A DNA stretch of 64,000 bases. Origin: Telmatactis stephensoni (lineage: Eukaryota > Cnidaria > Anthozoa > Actiniaria > Isophelliidae). The notes under the pieces are model-generated. The model saw only the letters and a program-made list of their open reading frames with translations. It was not told where the DNA came from and searched no databases. The position numbers and the translations under genes are program-made. The stretch covers positions 101,001-165,000 of the forward strand of contig JALIZF010001517.1 of NCBI GenBank assembly GCA_029948255.1, read 5' to 3'. Positions 1 through 12,263 of the stretch are shown piece by piece (the first letter of the stretch is position 1; the number at the start of each line of letters is the position of its first letter).

Positions 1-27
1 AAAAATATTTGTAAAAATATTTGTAGG

Positions 28-100
28 GGATCCTATTTCAGGATCCTAACTCGGATCCTAACTCGGATCCTAACTCGGATCCTAACTCGGATCCTAACTA
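28..100. repeat. 12-bp tandem repeat (GGATCCTAACTC)n
   Basis: About five uninterrupted copies of the 12-bp unit GGATCCTAACTC run from 41, after a diverged first copy. It is a short minisatellite with a BamHI-like core in every unit. No coding role is visible. Confidence 0.9.
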
Positions 101-250
101 GAAAGTTAGATTATCTCGCTAGGTGAATACTTGCCTCCCACTTGTCTCTTCCAGATTACACTGATAATACAGTTTAAAGTGACTAGTATAAAAACAGCTA
201 CTTGACACAACAAGAAAACAAGGAATTAAGCATTTTCAGTCTGCATTTAA

Positions 251-955
251 GTGTCAGACCCAGAGTCCATCAAAAATCCCCGGTCAGTGAGGCAAAAATG
301 AAATTCTGCATATTCTGTGTACAGAACCCTTTTGGTAAACGTTCTTCAAAAATAACATTTAAAGATCCGATATCTTGAATTTTTCTAAAAAAATATCACC
401 GACTTTAAATACGCCCAAATTTCGCCTTTGACCCATACTCACAAGGAGGAAAATAAGCCATCTTTGAAGCCTTCGCATGCAAAGAACAGGCTCTGTGCAA
501 TAACGCGCTTTCTCCTAAAAACTAAGTGATTCGTTCCCTTTCTAAAGCAACAAAAATCTTGGAAAGAAAAGCATTTTCTACAGAATCTCGCTTGCGACAA
601 TCTGATGCACTAAAAGGTTTTGTACCGGATAGTAAAAATTGGCCATATTCAAACCTCAAAAAAACCACTTGGTACATGGCTTTTGAATTTCAAAATACAT
701 TTTCCTGGTAGCCTTACCTTTCTTAATTACTGTGTGCGAGTAATATCAGTGGCATTAAAAACCTTCCCATTTTACGAGAGGAATCCTTCATCCATATTTT
801 GCTGTTGTTGTCATAACCGTGCATATATAATGAGTGTGAAATTGACAAGCACGGAGTTACAATTCGATCTAAGTATAAATGAAACACAATATGTTCCTTA
901 ACTCTATTTCTTTATTTAGTGGTTTCTTCGGTATTCATAATATTGGAAATACTTG
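251..955 (+). repeat. Left terminal inverted repeat of element 1
   Basis: This arm matches the reverse complement of 7872-8576 almost base for base until about 945, then diverges. An apparent 61-codon reading frame at 526-711 recurs in every copy of the arm. It is probably a by-product of the repeat and not a gene. Confidence 0.85.
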
Positions 956-1236
956 AATAGAGTTTTTAATGACTTTTTTCGTACACGGAAACTGACCACA
1001 GAGTGTTTTGATTACAAACCGATCTCCAAACACTGAGATAAATTCATTCAAACAATAGAATATATTCAGATATTTGACGTCTTAAGTTTGTTTATGCTTC
1101 CCAGTTTTCGTCTTAATCTTACGAAGACTTGCTGTTCTGTAATTATTTATATTAATTTCTTCGTTTAATGCTTTCTCCATTGTAAATCGCATTGAGGCTT
1201 TGCAAAATGCGGTTTATGGACACCAAATCATTATTA

Positions 1237-1667
1237 CAGTTGAATCCCGATAACTCGAACAATTTTTTGACAAGAAATTGTCTTTAATCATCAAATTTTA
1301 CTATCTGGTAACAGCATGCACTCAAAGATAAATTAATCTAAATAAATTAGACATTCTAGCGTATGTTTTCACTCGCTATTGACGGCTCTCAAAACTCCAG
1401 TACATGCGGGCTTAGCCTCGAGCCCAGGAGCTATTTGTTTTGTTATTCAAATTTCTGCTTTTGTTTTTTCTGTAGCAGAAGCGAGGCTAAGCCTACATGT
1501 ACTGGAGTTTTAAGAGTTATGAATTCTTTTTGGAGCAAAGTTTGAGTTATCGGGGTTAAAATTATGAAGAAAACGACCTGAAGGAAAATAAAAATCGCTT
1601 AGTGTTAGCCCGCAAGATTCCAGTTTCCAGTACGTTACCGAGGGCTCGAGTTACCGGGATTCCACTG
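1237..1667. mobile_element. 431-bp pogo/Tigger-like MITE with nested hairpin
   Basis: Ends read CAGTTGAATCCCGATAACTC and its near inverse, each bordered by TA, as in Tc1/mariner-pogo elements. Inside, 1390-1420 pairs with 1481-1511 (about 30 bp, few mismatches), so a second hairpin element seems to have landed within it. It lies between the left repeat of element 1 and the 3' end of its gene. Confidence 0.7.
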
Positions 1668-1878
1668 TATTATTACTATTATTATTATTACTGTTGATTG
1701 GGTCCATATTTTATGACTTCTTACGATTGCCTGCCAAATGTGAGCAATCCAAGAAAAATCGATCTATTTTTAGATACATACTTAGTTGGTTTACATTACT
1801 CGTTCATTGTCCCTAAGAGATAGAAACGGAGAGAGAGAAAACAAAATACTCTCCAATTGACGGGTATAAATAAATTCT

Positions 1879-4800
1879 TTACTTGGGAGTGCCCGTACAT
1901 GTACAGTTCTTGACAACATCTTCCAAAAGGGCAATGTACGGTGCTTTCCTTCGGATTGGTGGTGTTGGTACTTCAAGTTGAAGTTCTTGACAGAAGATCT
2001 GTAGAAGAGCCACCTTCATAGACTTTAGACTGTTGTTTTGGACCAAACTGCAGATATTGTACTGGTCAACAATGATTGGGTGCTCAAGCTGGAGTGTAGA
2101 CAGTATGGTTTCTCTAGCTTCACTGTAATTGATTTCCTCTTCTGCCGCTGCTACATCTTCTTCTGTAACAAGGTCAGACACCTGCTTGCCTCTTACTTTA
2201 GCTGCTAAACGACCAAAGAACGAAGAGATTTGTTGTGCAGATAGAAACTCTGTCAAACCAAACAGGCGTTTACCATTTTCGTCTCGCGCTCGAAGCATGT
2301 CTTTAGAAACACCGCCCGCATCTAACTTTTTACCCGTGACCTGGCCGATATCAAATTTTTTCTTGAGATAATTCTTTTGCTTATCACTGAACCGGTATGC
2401 CTTCTTGGTTCCCTTAAGAGCCCAGCCCTCTTTTACACACACCTGTGATGAAAAATGATGATTTTCTTGGTGTATTTGAGTGCTAGCTCCTAGAGTTGGT
2501 ATAGCACTGATGTCTTCTGACAAATGAATTGCATACTGCTCCTTAGCCATGTCCAGCATCGTTTTTCTTTCTGGCGCCCTTGTACAATTTTCAAGTGAAA
2601 GATGTTTCTCTAAACTTGAAGCTCTCATGAAGACTCGGATACAACCTTCTATGGGGCAAGAATAAATGGCCGATTGACATTCATCAGGTTCACAATGTTC
2701 CTCTGGAGCTATTTCCTGCCTAGTAGATTCTTTTGTTGGTCTCGGTGACACAGTTTTGAAATCAGACTTTGAGAATGGATCAGATAGCCAGTGATAAACA
2801 GCACCTGCAAAAAACGCCAATAAAAAAGATTATAAGATAAAGGGCTTGCTAATATATTCCCTGTAGTTTTCAAAATCAAATTCAAAGAACTGGCGAGTCA
2901 GTCATGCTATAGTTATCTAATAGGTAACAGCTCTTTTCTTTGGAACTGCTTCACAAAATGCGAGCTGAGATAATACGAACACAATAATTGTAACTGTAAC
3001 CGCCTTCATAGCGAAGTAATCCGTGAAGGACTACAATGTTTGTAAGCATCTGAATGAAATTGCCACTCGTCTGTGGCTAGCTCTTGCACTTTTTGCAATC
3101 TATTCCACTCTTGAAGGGACTTACACATTACTAATCTTAATTTTTTGTAATGCAAGTTCAAAAGAAATTGAATGTTGCATAAATTAATTACCCGAATCTT
3201 TATCAATTGTGATTGTTTTTCCTCTGCCAACCCCATACTGCACGCCATGCTACTATGCTGTCTTCTTTGTACTCAAAGTTATTGAGCTTGTTGATTCCTG
3301 GAATTTTCTTTTGTTCTTCAAATGCGGCCAGATTCTCTGCGTTTTGTACAACAGCTACCCTTACACCGTTAATTCCTCCATGTGACAGCAGGGCGTCTTT
3401 CATCTCTTGAGCTGTCGTTACATTATGACCCTCATTGATATAGGTTCTGATATGAGATTTACAGGTTGCTGCAAGCCTGTCTGCCGCACCCTTTCCCCCT
3501 TGTGGATCACTGAAATCTGCTCTCACAACTTTGATTCCAGTGCTTTGATGAAGATGTGACAGAGCCGAAACGGTGCTGGACGAATGATAACAGCCCGCGT
3601 TATCTTGTCGTAGGTAGGCATGCATGATCTCAGGATGCTCTTGATTGAGTGTACTCAACATGTGTTGCACCATCACAACCACAGCTGCGCTATCTTGACT
3701 GCAAGTCTGGACTATGTGCACAAAGGCTTGCGACTCTAGTTTGCCATGAAACTTTCTGAACACCACAGATATGTGCCATGAAATTCCTCTCTTCCCAAAC
3801 CAATTTTGCTGCGACTCTCGATACATCTGAGGGATGAATTTCATGGCCCAGTCATTGACGATGAAGATGGTCTTGTCGTCAAGTTTGTCTAGAACATCCA
3901 GTCTCGCCTGATCTTGTCGGATAGATCTCTGCTGATGCGCTTTCCACGCTTGAATTGCTCTCTGGGACGTCATACATAGGTATAAGGCCTCATCTTTTTC
4001 CTCTTCGCTCGAGAAATGGACTTGATAAAGAGCTTTTTCGATTTTGTCCAGAGTGAAATCAAGAGCATGGCACTGATCACACACGTCATTGTGACTGTGG
4101 TTGCAAAGTTGTCTGTGTTCTGGGTCTGTGGAATCATTAAGCGCATGATTAATGCAATGGTCCGCCACTGTCGAATCATCGCTTACGTGGACCTGTCGAA
4201 CAGCAAATATTCATACATATACATTAAACATTGTACGTAAAAAATCCTGTTGTACAAACTGAACTTACACTTACACATAAATTCATTTACCGTGTGGCGC
4301 TATAGTCCTTTTTGGGGGGTGGGCAGGGGGGGAGGGGTGCGGGGGGGATGGAGAGGGGAGGTAAGTAATATATCAAATGCGTGTGAGTGTTCCATCAGTG
4401 GTTCCAAACACCAAGAAACTGATGAAAGCACGAGACCGCAGGATGAAGATTTCGGGTTCGAATCTTCAGATGATTTATCAAAAGGTTTTTCCTGACAATT
4501 TCGCTACTTGTACACAATTTCGCAGCTTGTGAGAAAATTTCTGAGTCTGGTGTTCAAATAAAGTAAAAAACATATCAATTAAGTAAGTAACATATGAATC
4601 TGGATATCAAATGACTGGGAAATTGTGTAGGAGCATCACTAGTGATTTGGATCTCATTTCCACATCACAAGTGATCTTCCTGCAGAGTTTCATTATTAAT
4701 GAGTTTGAGAACGTTATTTCAGCTTACTCACTTTATAATCTCCTTTGAGATAAAGTTTCCCTGTTTTTAATGCCTTCTGTAACTCGGTGGCATTCCAATC

Positions 4801-7526
4801 TCCCTCTTCTTTATGTGCTAATTTGTCTTGTACAATTCCGGCAAGCACATCAAATGCGCGTGTTCCCTCAGCAACAAAATAATCAATTCCTTGTAGTGAC
4901 TTACGTACAGAAGCACTGTACTCAGTCAGAATTCTAAGCATCGTGTTCTTACTGAATGGCTTGAAGTTATTTTCTGTACAATACTGAATGTATTGTATAA
5001 CGATTCGCTGAGGAATCATAGTGCGTATAACATTAGGCACCACAATAACTTTACCAGAAGAAAGTTGGAGCTCTTTTTCACCATAAGGAAGATCTTGGAT
5101 CAGATGGGGGCTAGTGATGAAGCTTAGGAAGTGGTCAAGCTGTTGAGAGTTTATCCGAATTCGAGTGGAGGTCTTTTTAGGAACAGGGACGTTCCGGCCG
5201 TACTCTACACGATGAAGGTTAGCCATGCTGAATCTATATTGAGTTAGACCTGGTATGTACTCTCTAATAGTATTGAAGCTTGCCACGCCAGCCATGATAG
5301 ATAACACTTGTCTACGGGTATCCCAGCTGGTAGCGTTTGCATAAGCTTCAGCTAAGGCCTCTAAATATGCTTTCACTGCTGGGCACGGTGATCTGTCAAG
5401 ACGTAAAGCCACGTTCATTGAATCAGATCTTTGAAGCTCCATCCATAAATGCGTAGCATTTGTGGGAGAAATAACCCTCAGTGTTGATGAAACAATTTCA
5501 GTTGTTTTTTGGAGATAACGTCTTTGTGTTCTGTCTGAGACCTCGTTCCAATCAAGCCATGGTCTTCCTAAGGGCTCAATAGAACACTCTTCAAGAAACT
5601 CGTTGAGCTTGGAACGCTGCGTGACTAACGGTGAGACCCCATCACTTCCAGATGAAGATGTGGTGCTGCATGTCTCTGGTGGCAGGAACAAGCTTTCATC
5701 ATAGATGGTCAGTTTTCCAAACGTATCGGCTATGCTCTCCTCATCTGTCATGCTCTTTTGTAGCTCACTATCGTTTTCTTCCTAGAAATAAAAACGCAAA
5801 TGCAATTAATCGTTTATTTTTTCATGGGATGATTATGTATATAGCTGATTCAATTAACGTTGGCGCTGAAAAAAAGCCTAAAGCCTAAAGCTTTGAGAGC
5901 GGAATTCATGGAATTTTTTTTTCACCTGTGACATTATTACAATAAAAAACTCACTGTATGCTTGCAAATTCTACAACTTGGATACATATTCCTTAATTTC
6001 TGAGGTGGCCTACAGAAACGTTTGTGAGTACACAAAAGATATTTGAAAGGCTTTAGCCTTTAGGCTTTTCAGCGACAACGTTAATTGAAATAGCTATATT
6101 TTCTAATTTCAAAATGCTAAAACTGCACCTGTTCGTCATCACATTCAATCTTTCCTCCACTTTGTTTTTCTAATTTCTCGGTTTCTTCTTCTTCCTTTTC
6201 ACTGAGTTCAGTGTTTTTCGCAATCTGGCTTGTCAAATGTTCTCTACATTGCTTACATATAGCTAAAATGAGTTAAAAGGACAAACAAGACATCAGTACC
6301 GACAAACTAATTAAAGTAGAATAACGCTGAATCAAGGATTGCTATTAGAGGGTTGGGGCATTCTCCCACACCACAGGAAGCCCAGGCAATCATTTAGAGC
6401 AGCACGTAACATCAGCGTACAAAGCAGTATAAAGCAAATAGAGGCGTCTAGGTTCGAATCCGCATGGATTACAATTTTTTGTCCCCTTTTTTGAAACCAA
6501 AACAAAGGTTCATATATTGATGAAATCTTATGACGCGATTATTACCCTTTACGAAAATCCTAATATTTTGCGGTGAAAAAGAAACCGCTTATTACTAACT
6601 AACACAATTCCATTGGAATGTTGTTATCACGTAACTCGCTGAGCTGAAATTATTGTAAACCTATCACTTTTAGGGCCAGTTCACAAGAGGGAGGGTGCCC
6701 CTATGTAGTAGGGTTACCCTAGGTGGTAGGGTGCCCCTAGCCTCTAGGGGCACCCTCCCTCGCATGTGAAACGAACTGCATAAAACAAACACCACCTAGC
6801 CTCTAGGAGCACCCTCCCTCCCATGTGAAACGAACTGCGTAAAACAAAGGAGAAGGGGCCCCCTACCATCTAGGGTAACCCTACTACATAGGGAAACCCT
6901 CTGTCGTGTGAACAGGCTCTAAGATGGGTCAACAAGCGCGGGTGAAATAATATCGCCCCAGGCCCCCCTCCCCACACGCAAACAGCTGGCGCACCTGCAA
7001 CTAGCCAGAAAACATAAGTAATTAAGTAAGTATACATACGTGATCCTATTGGAATTAGCGTCTGAGTGGCTTCCAAAACATATCTAGACTCGCTAGTCTT
7101 TAGACCACACTGCCCTTTAGATGAAGACGACTTGTGGCCCGCAAATTCTAGTGGAATGGAGCAAAACTTTCTGTTGCATCTCCAACGTATCCCAAAGAAG
7201 TCTCTATGTCGAGGACATATGGACATCAACAAATGACTATCGTTCACATTGAATATACCTTCAAAACAAAAATCATGAAATATAGTTTGTTAAAGATAAA
7301 GAAGACAAACAGATAGTCTTAACGAATGTAGTCTTTTACCTGCTTGTGCGAGGATAAGTGTTGATTCATTCATTAGCGAAGCATCGTCACTAATTTTGCA
7401 AAATACGAGATGTCCTTTTATGTCTTTGGTGCACCCACCAATCGTGACGCAATTTGTGTTGGAAGGATTCCTGGTCGACGGGCCGCATAAACCACCAACA
7501 AGTGCAGAAAAACTACAAGCGGCCAT
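1879..7526 (-). CDS. Six-exon transposase-like gene of element 1 (one frameshift)
   Basis: Predicted exons: 7526-7340, 7258-7040, 6262-6129, 5781-4732, 4192-3192, 2804-1879. All have GT-AG junctions, and phases agree except in exon 5, giving about 1,170 residues. Exons 1-3 carry paired Cys/His motifs (ICPRHR, IRWRC, PICKQCREHL), probably binding zinc, then an acidic stretch. Exon 4 is a 350-residue helical region (RPWLDW, SWDTRRQVLSIM, LDHFLSFITSPH). Exon 5 looks like an RNase H-type DDE core: Asp in VNDWAMKF (about residue 645), Asp in LRQDNAGCYHSS (about 730) and SDPQGGKGAADR (about 762). Exon 6 has a C2H2-like CPIEGC...H...C motif and a conserved EFLSAQQISSFF segment. The start is the first ATG of the open exon at 7526. 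A 1-nt indel in exon 5 near 3234-3240 breaks the frame, and an early stop follows at 3203. The gene matches the pseudogene at 13.4-20.8 kb exon by exon. Family assignment to Sola is inferred; the structure is seen. Confidence 0.75.
4309..4363 (+). other. G-rich tract in intron 4
   Basis: A run of G-blocks (GGGGGG, GGGGGGG, GGGG) lies in the intron between exons 4 and 5 of the element 1 gene. On the plus strand it could form a quadruplex. No function is evident. Confidence 0.6.
5840..6098. mobile_element. ~258-bp MITE, copy A (second copy at 63.5 kb)
   Basis: Ends carry TATAGCT-ATTCAATTAACGTT and CGCTGAAAA-GCCTAAAG in inverted order. The interior matches 63509-63759 in reverse orientation, which confirms a dispersed family. 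The flanking TA/TATA suggests the target. It sits in intron 3 of the element 1 gene. Confidence 0.75.
6672..6921. mobile_element. ~250-bp GC-rich hairpin MITE
   Basis: Left end AGGGCCAGTTCACA pairs with right end TGTGAACAGGCTCT. The arms contain CTATGTAGTAGGGTTACCCT and its inverse, plus an internal duplicated block (AGGGGCACCCTCCCTC... and AGGAGCACCCTCCCTC...). It lies in intron 2 of the element 1 gene. Confidence 0.7.
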
Positions 7527-7871
7527 GGTTTTATCCAGATCGAAAACAAGCTAGTACAGCCATGGGTTGATTATCTGACAGTGTCTGGGTGTTGACAATT
7601 CTTGTCTACTAAACGATGAAGTGATCGATTTTTATCTATTATACTAGATCAAAAACTACCTCCAAATTGATACAAATCACGGATTTACATTGGATAAAAT
7701 ACATTGTTTCAGTAAATCAGGTCTTAATAAAATCTTCTCGCTGTATTTCTAAAAATACTCATTTTTGATTGTATTATCTATTGAAGGATAATATTTGGAT
7801 AGTTATTACCAATTATATGTAATTTGATCGAGTCATTGAAACATCAGAAAATTACTACTCAAGTATAATTA

Positions 7872-8576
7872 TAAATGTTATGAATACCGAGGTACTCAAA
7901 TAAACCACTAAATAAAGAAATAGAGTTAAGGAACATATTGTGTTTCATTTATACTTAGATCAAATTGTAACTCCGTGCTTGTCAATTTCACACTCATTAT
8001 ATATGCACAGTTATGACAACAACAGCAAAATATGGATGAAGGATTCCTCTCGTAAAATGGGAAGGTTTTTAATGCCACTGATATTACTCACACACAGTAA
8101 TTAAGAAAGGTAAGGCTACCAGGAAAATGTATTTTGAAATTCAAAAGCCATGTACCAAGTGTTTTTTTTGAGGTTTGAATATGGCCAATTTTTACTATCC
8201 GGTACAAAACCTTTTAGTGCATCAGATTGTCGCAAGCAAGATTCTGTAGAAAATGCTTTTCTTTCCAAGATTTTTGTTGCTTTAAAAAGGGAACGAATCA
8301 CTTAGTTTTTAGGAGAAAGCGCGTTATTGCACAGAGCCTGTTCTTTGCATGCGAAGGCTTCAAAGATGGCTTATTTTCCTCCTTGTGAGTATGGGTCAAA
8401 GGCGAAATTTGGGCATATTTAAAGTCGGTGATATTTTTTTAGAAAAATTCAAGATATCGGATCTTTAAATGTTATTTTTGAAGAACGTTTACCAAAAGGG
8501 TTCTGTACACAAAATATGCAGAATTTCATTTTTGCCTCACTGACCGGGGATTTTTGATGGACTCTGGGTCTGACAC
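7872..8576 (-). repeat. Right terminal inverted repeat of element 1
   Basis: Reverse complement of the left arm, ending at TTAA 8577-8580. The left breakpoint of the 14.46 kb tandem duplication (7912) falls inside this arm, so a partial third copy of it exists at 22384-23048. Confidence 0.85.
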
Positions 8577-8580
8577 TTAA

Positions 8581-9494
8581 AACAAGGTATTCCATCCAAT
8601 GAGGCTAGGAGTGTCAACAGTAAAATCAAATTATTATAATGATGCCCAGAATGGTAGACTGGTTTTGTTTGTTTTGCATCTAGAGTAGATACCGATGGCC
8701 CTGGATTAAAATATGAATGTGCTGATGCAATTTTATCTCTTTGTCCATAGAGACCAAATCTCTTGCTGCCAAGGAAGAATCTGCATCCTCTTCTAGAGGC
8801 AAGATCAAAGAGGGCTTCCCAATAGCTGAACAATGTGGGCCAGTTTTCCCAGTTCTGAACTGGATGAGGTTGTGTCAATTGTTCAACAAGAAATGCATCA
8901 ATTTGCTGGTACAGAAGGTGCTCCTTTGTTAAAATTCCTGACTGGATAAATGCATATATATGCATGAAAACAAGAGTCCTACAAGTATTTCATTTTATGT
9001 GAATGTTGAAAGCATATGTGTCCATGAAAATGCCCCTAAAGAATATCACGGGCCAGGATTGTTGACCTGACCCATGGAGTTTGTAGTATCGGTATTGGAG
9101 ATTTGAGTCCTTCAGGAAGTGTTGCTTTGTTATTCAAATCAGTCTCAGTAATAAAGTTATTCTTTGACCATGCTGTGATTCCTACCACCAAATGTCGTGA
9201 AACAATTCCATCAAAGTGCACGTCTTTTATGTGCTTCAGTAATGACCATACTTGGTTCATAGAACTTAGAATTTTAATTTCAGTGCAAATAGGGCATATA
9301 ATTTGAAAGGGATTAACTACATATCCTTGATTCCCAAGAACTAGTTTCATCCCAGTTTTGAATTTATCAAATTCTAAAAGAAATCTTGAATCTTCCTCCA
9401 TCAGTTTGTCACATTCATCTGTCCATTTGGCATCCAAATAGCCACGCTTTCTTTTGCCTTGGTCATCATGCAGACCCATCTCCCCGCTTTCCAT
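8581..9494 (-). pseudogene. Decayed minus-strand gene, 3' part (orphan protein with C2H2-like motif)
   Basis: Two open stretches on the minus strand, 9494-9036 and 8965 down to the element 1 boundary at 8580, look like real coding sequence. The first, 152 residues, contains a CPIC...H...H zinc-finger-like motif (IICPICTEI, LLKHIKDVH) and a basic patch (DDQGKRKRGY). The second (TKEHLLYQQ, GSKRFGLYG) is cut off by the TTAA insertion of element 1. The upstream part lies across the foldback element at 11308-11593. I do not recognise the family. Confidence 0.45.
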
Positions 9495-9567
9495 CTGCAG
9501 ATATCATAGTTGCTCTGTTGTAGTCATGCAACTTCACCTCAAAAGTCAATCTTGCATAGTCTTTTAA

Positions 9568-11307
9568 GGTGGCTGGACCCTATTTCGCCAGTGCGCGGGT
9601 AGTCGAATTGAAGCGGCTATTAATTGCGTTACAGAATTAAGTTAACCAACCTTTTTACGCACACCTACTACAAATGGACCAAATTTTATAATGATGCTAG
9701 TTTGGTTGAAATCGGAGCTTTTTTAACATCGAAATTGTTATACACTGGATTTGAAATTTTGCCAATTTTCTCAAAATCCTGACCTCGACGAGCAAAACGA
9801 TTTATGAGACTTCGTAAATGAAATGTTTGTCTATAATGTGAAAGCGTTTCAAGAAATTCTATTAAGCCGATTTTGAGTAAAAACGGAGCAATTATTTGAC
9901 TTTGAAGAAACTTAAAACCGCGGGTACTTTACTAAATGGTTCTTTAATTTGTGAATATGTCATCGTATTTGCTATTTTTGATCGCCGTTGAGACGACTGT
10001 ACGTAAAGCACTAAATTACTGCGTTTATCTCGGAATTTCGACATCCATGTCAATAATACTGTTTCTTGAAAACTAGTAGATCAATTTTTTTTTATTTCTC
10101 GATATTGAATATTCAATCCTTTACCAGTAAGGTGTATAAATTACAAAGGCATTGAAGTTTTTTAAGACCATTAAATAATTTTTTAAACATTGCCATATGT
10201 GCATCTCTATTCTCCGCGTTGTTGCCGGTGTTTGATTCAGGCTTTATGATATGCATGCCTGCATGCTTGTCGCTTTGGCGCCTCGTGCAAAAAATGCAAA
10301 TACATGGAACTATTAAGTCTTCCAAGTTACCTGGACTGGTGAACTACTTTTTCCTTCGCCTTTTTAGCCTTTAATGTGTTTTCCAGCAATATTTCAATTC
10401 TCCGTTTTCTTTTTGCACAAGGAAATACCATAGTTCAACCATAGTTCTAGAAACTTTAGTAAGAAACTGCTACGTACAGCATTACTCTGGATATCACTGG
10501 CGTGACTTTCCATGTATATTTGCATTGTTTTGCACGAGGCACCAAAGCGTCACGCATGCAGGCATGCATAATCAAACACTGGCAACAACTCGGAGAATAG
10601 AGATGCACATATGGCCATGTTTAAAAAATTATTTAATGGTCTTAAAAATCTTCAATGCCTTTGTAATTTATACACCTTACTGGTAAAGGATTGAATATTC
10701 AATATCGAGAAATAAAAAAAAATTGATCTACTAGTTTTCAAGAAACAGTATTATTAACGTGGATGTAGAAATTCCGAGATAAACGCAGCAATTTAGTGCT
10801 TTACGTACAGTCGTCTCAACGGCGATCAAAAATAGCAAATACGGTGACATATTAACAAAATAAAGAACCATGCCTTGGTATTATTTAAAACCAAAAATAT
10901 TGCAACTTTTCTTTGGAAAATTATTGTTATAAAATTAATTTAGTAGAGCACCCGCGGTTTTAAATTTCTTCAAAGTTAAATAATTGCTCCGTTTTTACTC
11001 AAAATCGGCTTAATAGAATTTCATGAAACGCTCTCACATTATAGACAAACATTTGATTTACAAAGTCTCATAAATCGTTTTGCTCGTCGAGGTCAGGATT
11101 TTGAGAAAATTGGCAAAATTTCAAATCCAGTGTATAACAATTTCGATGTTAAAAAAGCTCCGATTTCAACCAAACTAGCATCATTATAAAATTTGGTCCA
11201 TTTGTAGTAGGTGTGCGTAAAAAGGTTGGTTAACTTAATTCTGTAACGCAATTAATAGCCGCTTCAATTCGACTACCCGCGCACTGGCGAAATAGGGTCC
11301 AGCCACC
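9568..11307. mobile_element. 1.74 kb TTAA foldback element (copy 1)
   Basis: The left arm begins GGTGGCTGGACCCTATTTCG. The right arm is its inverse, ending CGAAATAGGGTCCAGCCACC, and TTAA borders both (9564-9567, 11308-11311). The arms pair over most of their ~750 bp with a central loop of about 200 bp. No coding potential of its own is seen (the 70-codon frame at 10113-10325 lies in an arm). Removing it and one TTAA rejoins an open minus-strand frame (KDYARLTFEV preceded by LLHAIDVL), so it inserted into an exon. Confidence 0.85.
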
Positions 11308-11593
11308 TTAATACATCAATTGCATGAAGCAAAATGTTCTCATCTCTCTCTTCTATTTCCACTTTTATGCTTTCCTCACTACTAGGTTTATACACTAGGT
11401 TTATATTCATACGTAACACAAATCAGCTTTTGCCTGAGATTAAACAACTTTGCTATCTTTGATATGAACTCCTCTGTTGTCATCTTGCTGTTAACATGGA
11501 CCATCTTGTAATTTTGTGAATTCACTGTTTTCATATTCCATACTTTAGATACAACTGAAAAAAATAAGACACATATGATATAATTATTATTAA
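11308..11593 (-). pseudogene. Decayed minus-strand gene, upstream coding piece
   Basis: An open minus-strand stretch encodes KMVHVNSKMTTEEFISKIAK and then LFNLRQKLICVTYEYKP. A short tandem duplication of about 13 bp (ATAAACCTAGTGT) near 11387-11402 shifts the frame. After it, the correct frame resumes (SSEESIKVEIEERDENILLH) and runs into the foldback insertion. The upstream end is cut by the TTAA boundary of element 2 at 11590-11593. The gene was thus hit by at least two transposons and one small duplication. Family unknown. Confidence 0.5.
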
Positions 11594-12263
11594 GAGCAAG
11601 ATTCAGTAACTTTTTAAAATTCCTGGACAGAAGTGAAAATTCGGATTCAAGTTTATTTAACCAAAAAGATCCTTGTTGGCAACTATTTCCGAAAAGCACC
11701 TTTAAAAACCCCAGCGATTTTTTTTATTTTCTGAAAAATTTTTTTTTTGAAAATACACCCTGGCGCCTTCCGGGCGCCGGCTGGAAATAGTCAAAATTGT
11801 GCATCTTTATGGCTCTGTAACGTACTAGCAAAAGCTCCACAATTTATTCTGTTTTAACCGTGCATTAACAATCCCTTTCTCTTTGTTTACCTGTAAAAAT
11901 AACTTCAGAAAGTTTACTTTTCCTAGTTCTTATGGTTCTCTGAATTCACCTCTTTCGATCGATCTAAAATTAGACAAAATTTTTAGCATTTTTTGGACTT
12001 TATATCTCAAAGAGTATTTCTTTCTAGACTCAAATCTCTGACCCAAAGTAAGGTCCAACACTATAGTATCGCTGCATTAAATGTCGTTTTGGCCCGTTAA
12101 ATCCCACTTAGCAAGAGCGGAGAAAGTGAGAGCTATTTTTTTGCAAAGTCAATAATTTGTCACGCAATGCACGATTCGCGTGACAATCCAGAAAATACTT
12201 GAAACATTGAAAACACTGTACTTTTTGCTTCAGCAGCCTATTTCTAAGCATTTGTTATCGCTT
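11594..12263 (+). repeat. Left terminal inverted repeat, element 2 copy 1
   Basis: It pairs with 20826-21488. It includes the GC-rich stretch CTGGCGCCTTCCGGGCGCCG, itself a small palindrome. Its inner end lies near TTGTTATCGCTTAC. Confidence 0.8.

Larger units (their letters stand above)
251..8576 (-). mobile_element. 8.3 kb TTAA-flanked DNA transposon with ~700 bp inverted repeats (Sola-like), element 1
   Basis: The sequence starting GTGTCAGACCCAGAGTCC at 251 recurs inverted, ending at 8576. Both ends are directly bordered by TTAA (247-250 and 8577-8580), which fits a 4-bp target duplication. The two arms stay nearly identical for about 700 bp. Between them lies one six-exon gene (1879-7526, minus) with an RNase H-like domain, which I take to be its transposase. 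TTAA targets are known for piggyBac, Kolobok and, as I recall, Sola3. The protein lacks piggyBac and THAP motifs, so I favour Sola3-like. Three MITEs have inserted in non-coding parts (1237-1667, 5840-6098, 6672-6921). The gene has one frameshift, so the copy may be recently dead. Confidence 0.8.

Noticed and set aside
526..711. 61-codon frame repeated at 8116-8301 and 22588-22773
   Set aside because: It recurs only because it lies in the inverted repeat of element 1; no motif or independent conservation.
6425..6470. Possible tRNA, because of the stretch AGGTTCGAATCC
   Set aside because: The T-loop-like string is present but no matching acceptor stem, D-arm or anticodon arm could be built around it.
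6870..7247. 125-residue uninterrupted protein in exon 2 of the element 1 gene
   Set aside because: The part below 7040 is intron and MITE sequence; a GT donor at 7039 and homology with element 2 define a shorter exon.
10113..10325. 70-codon frame in the foldback element
   Set aside because: It lies in one arm of the inverted repeat and has no recognisable motif.
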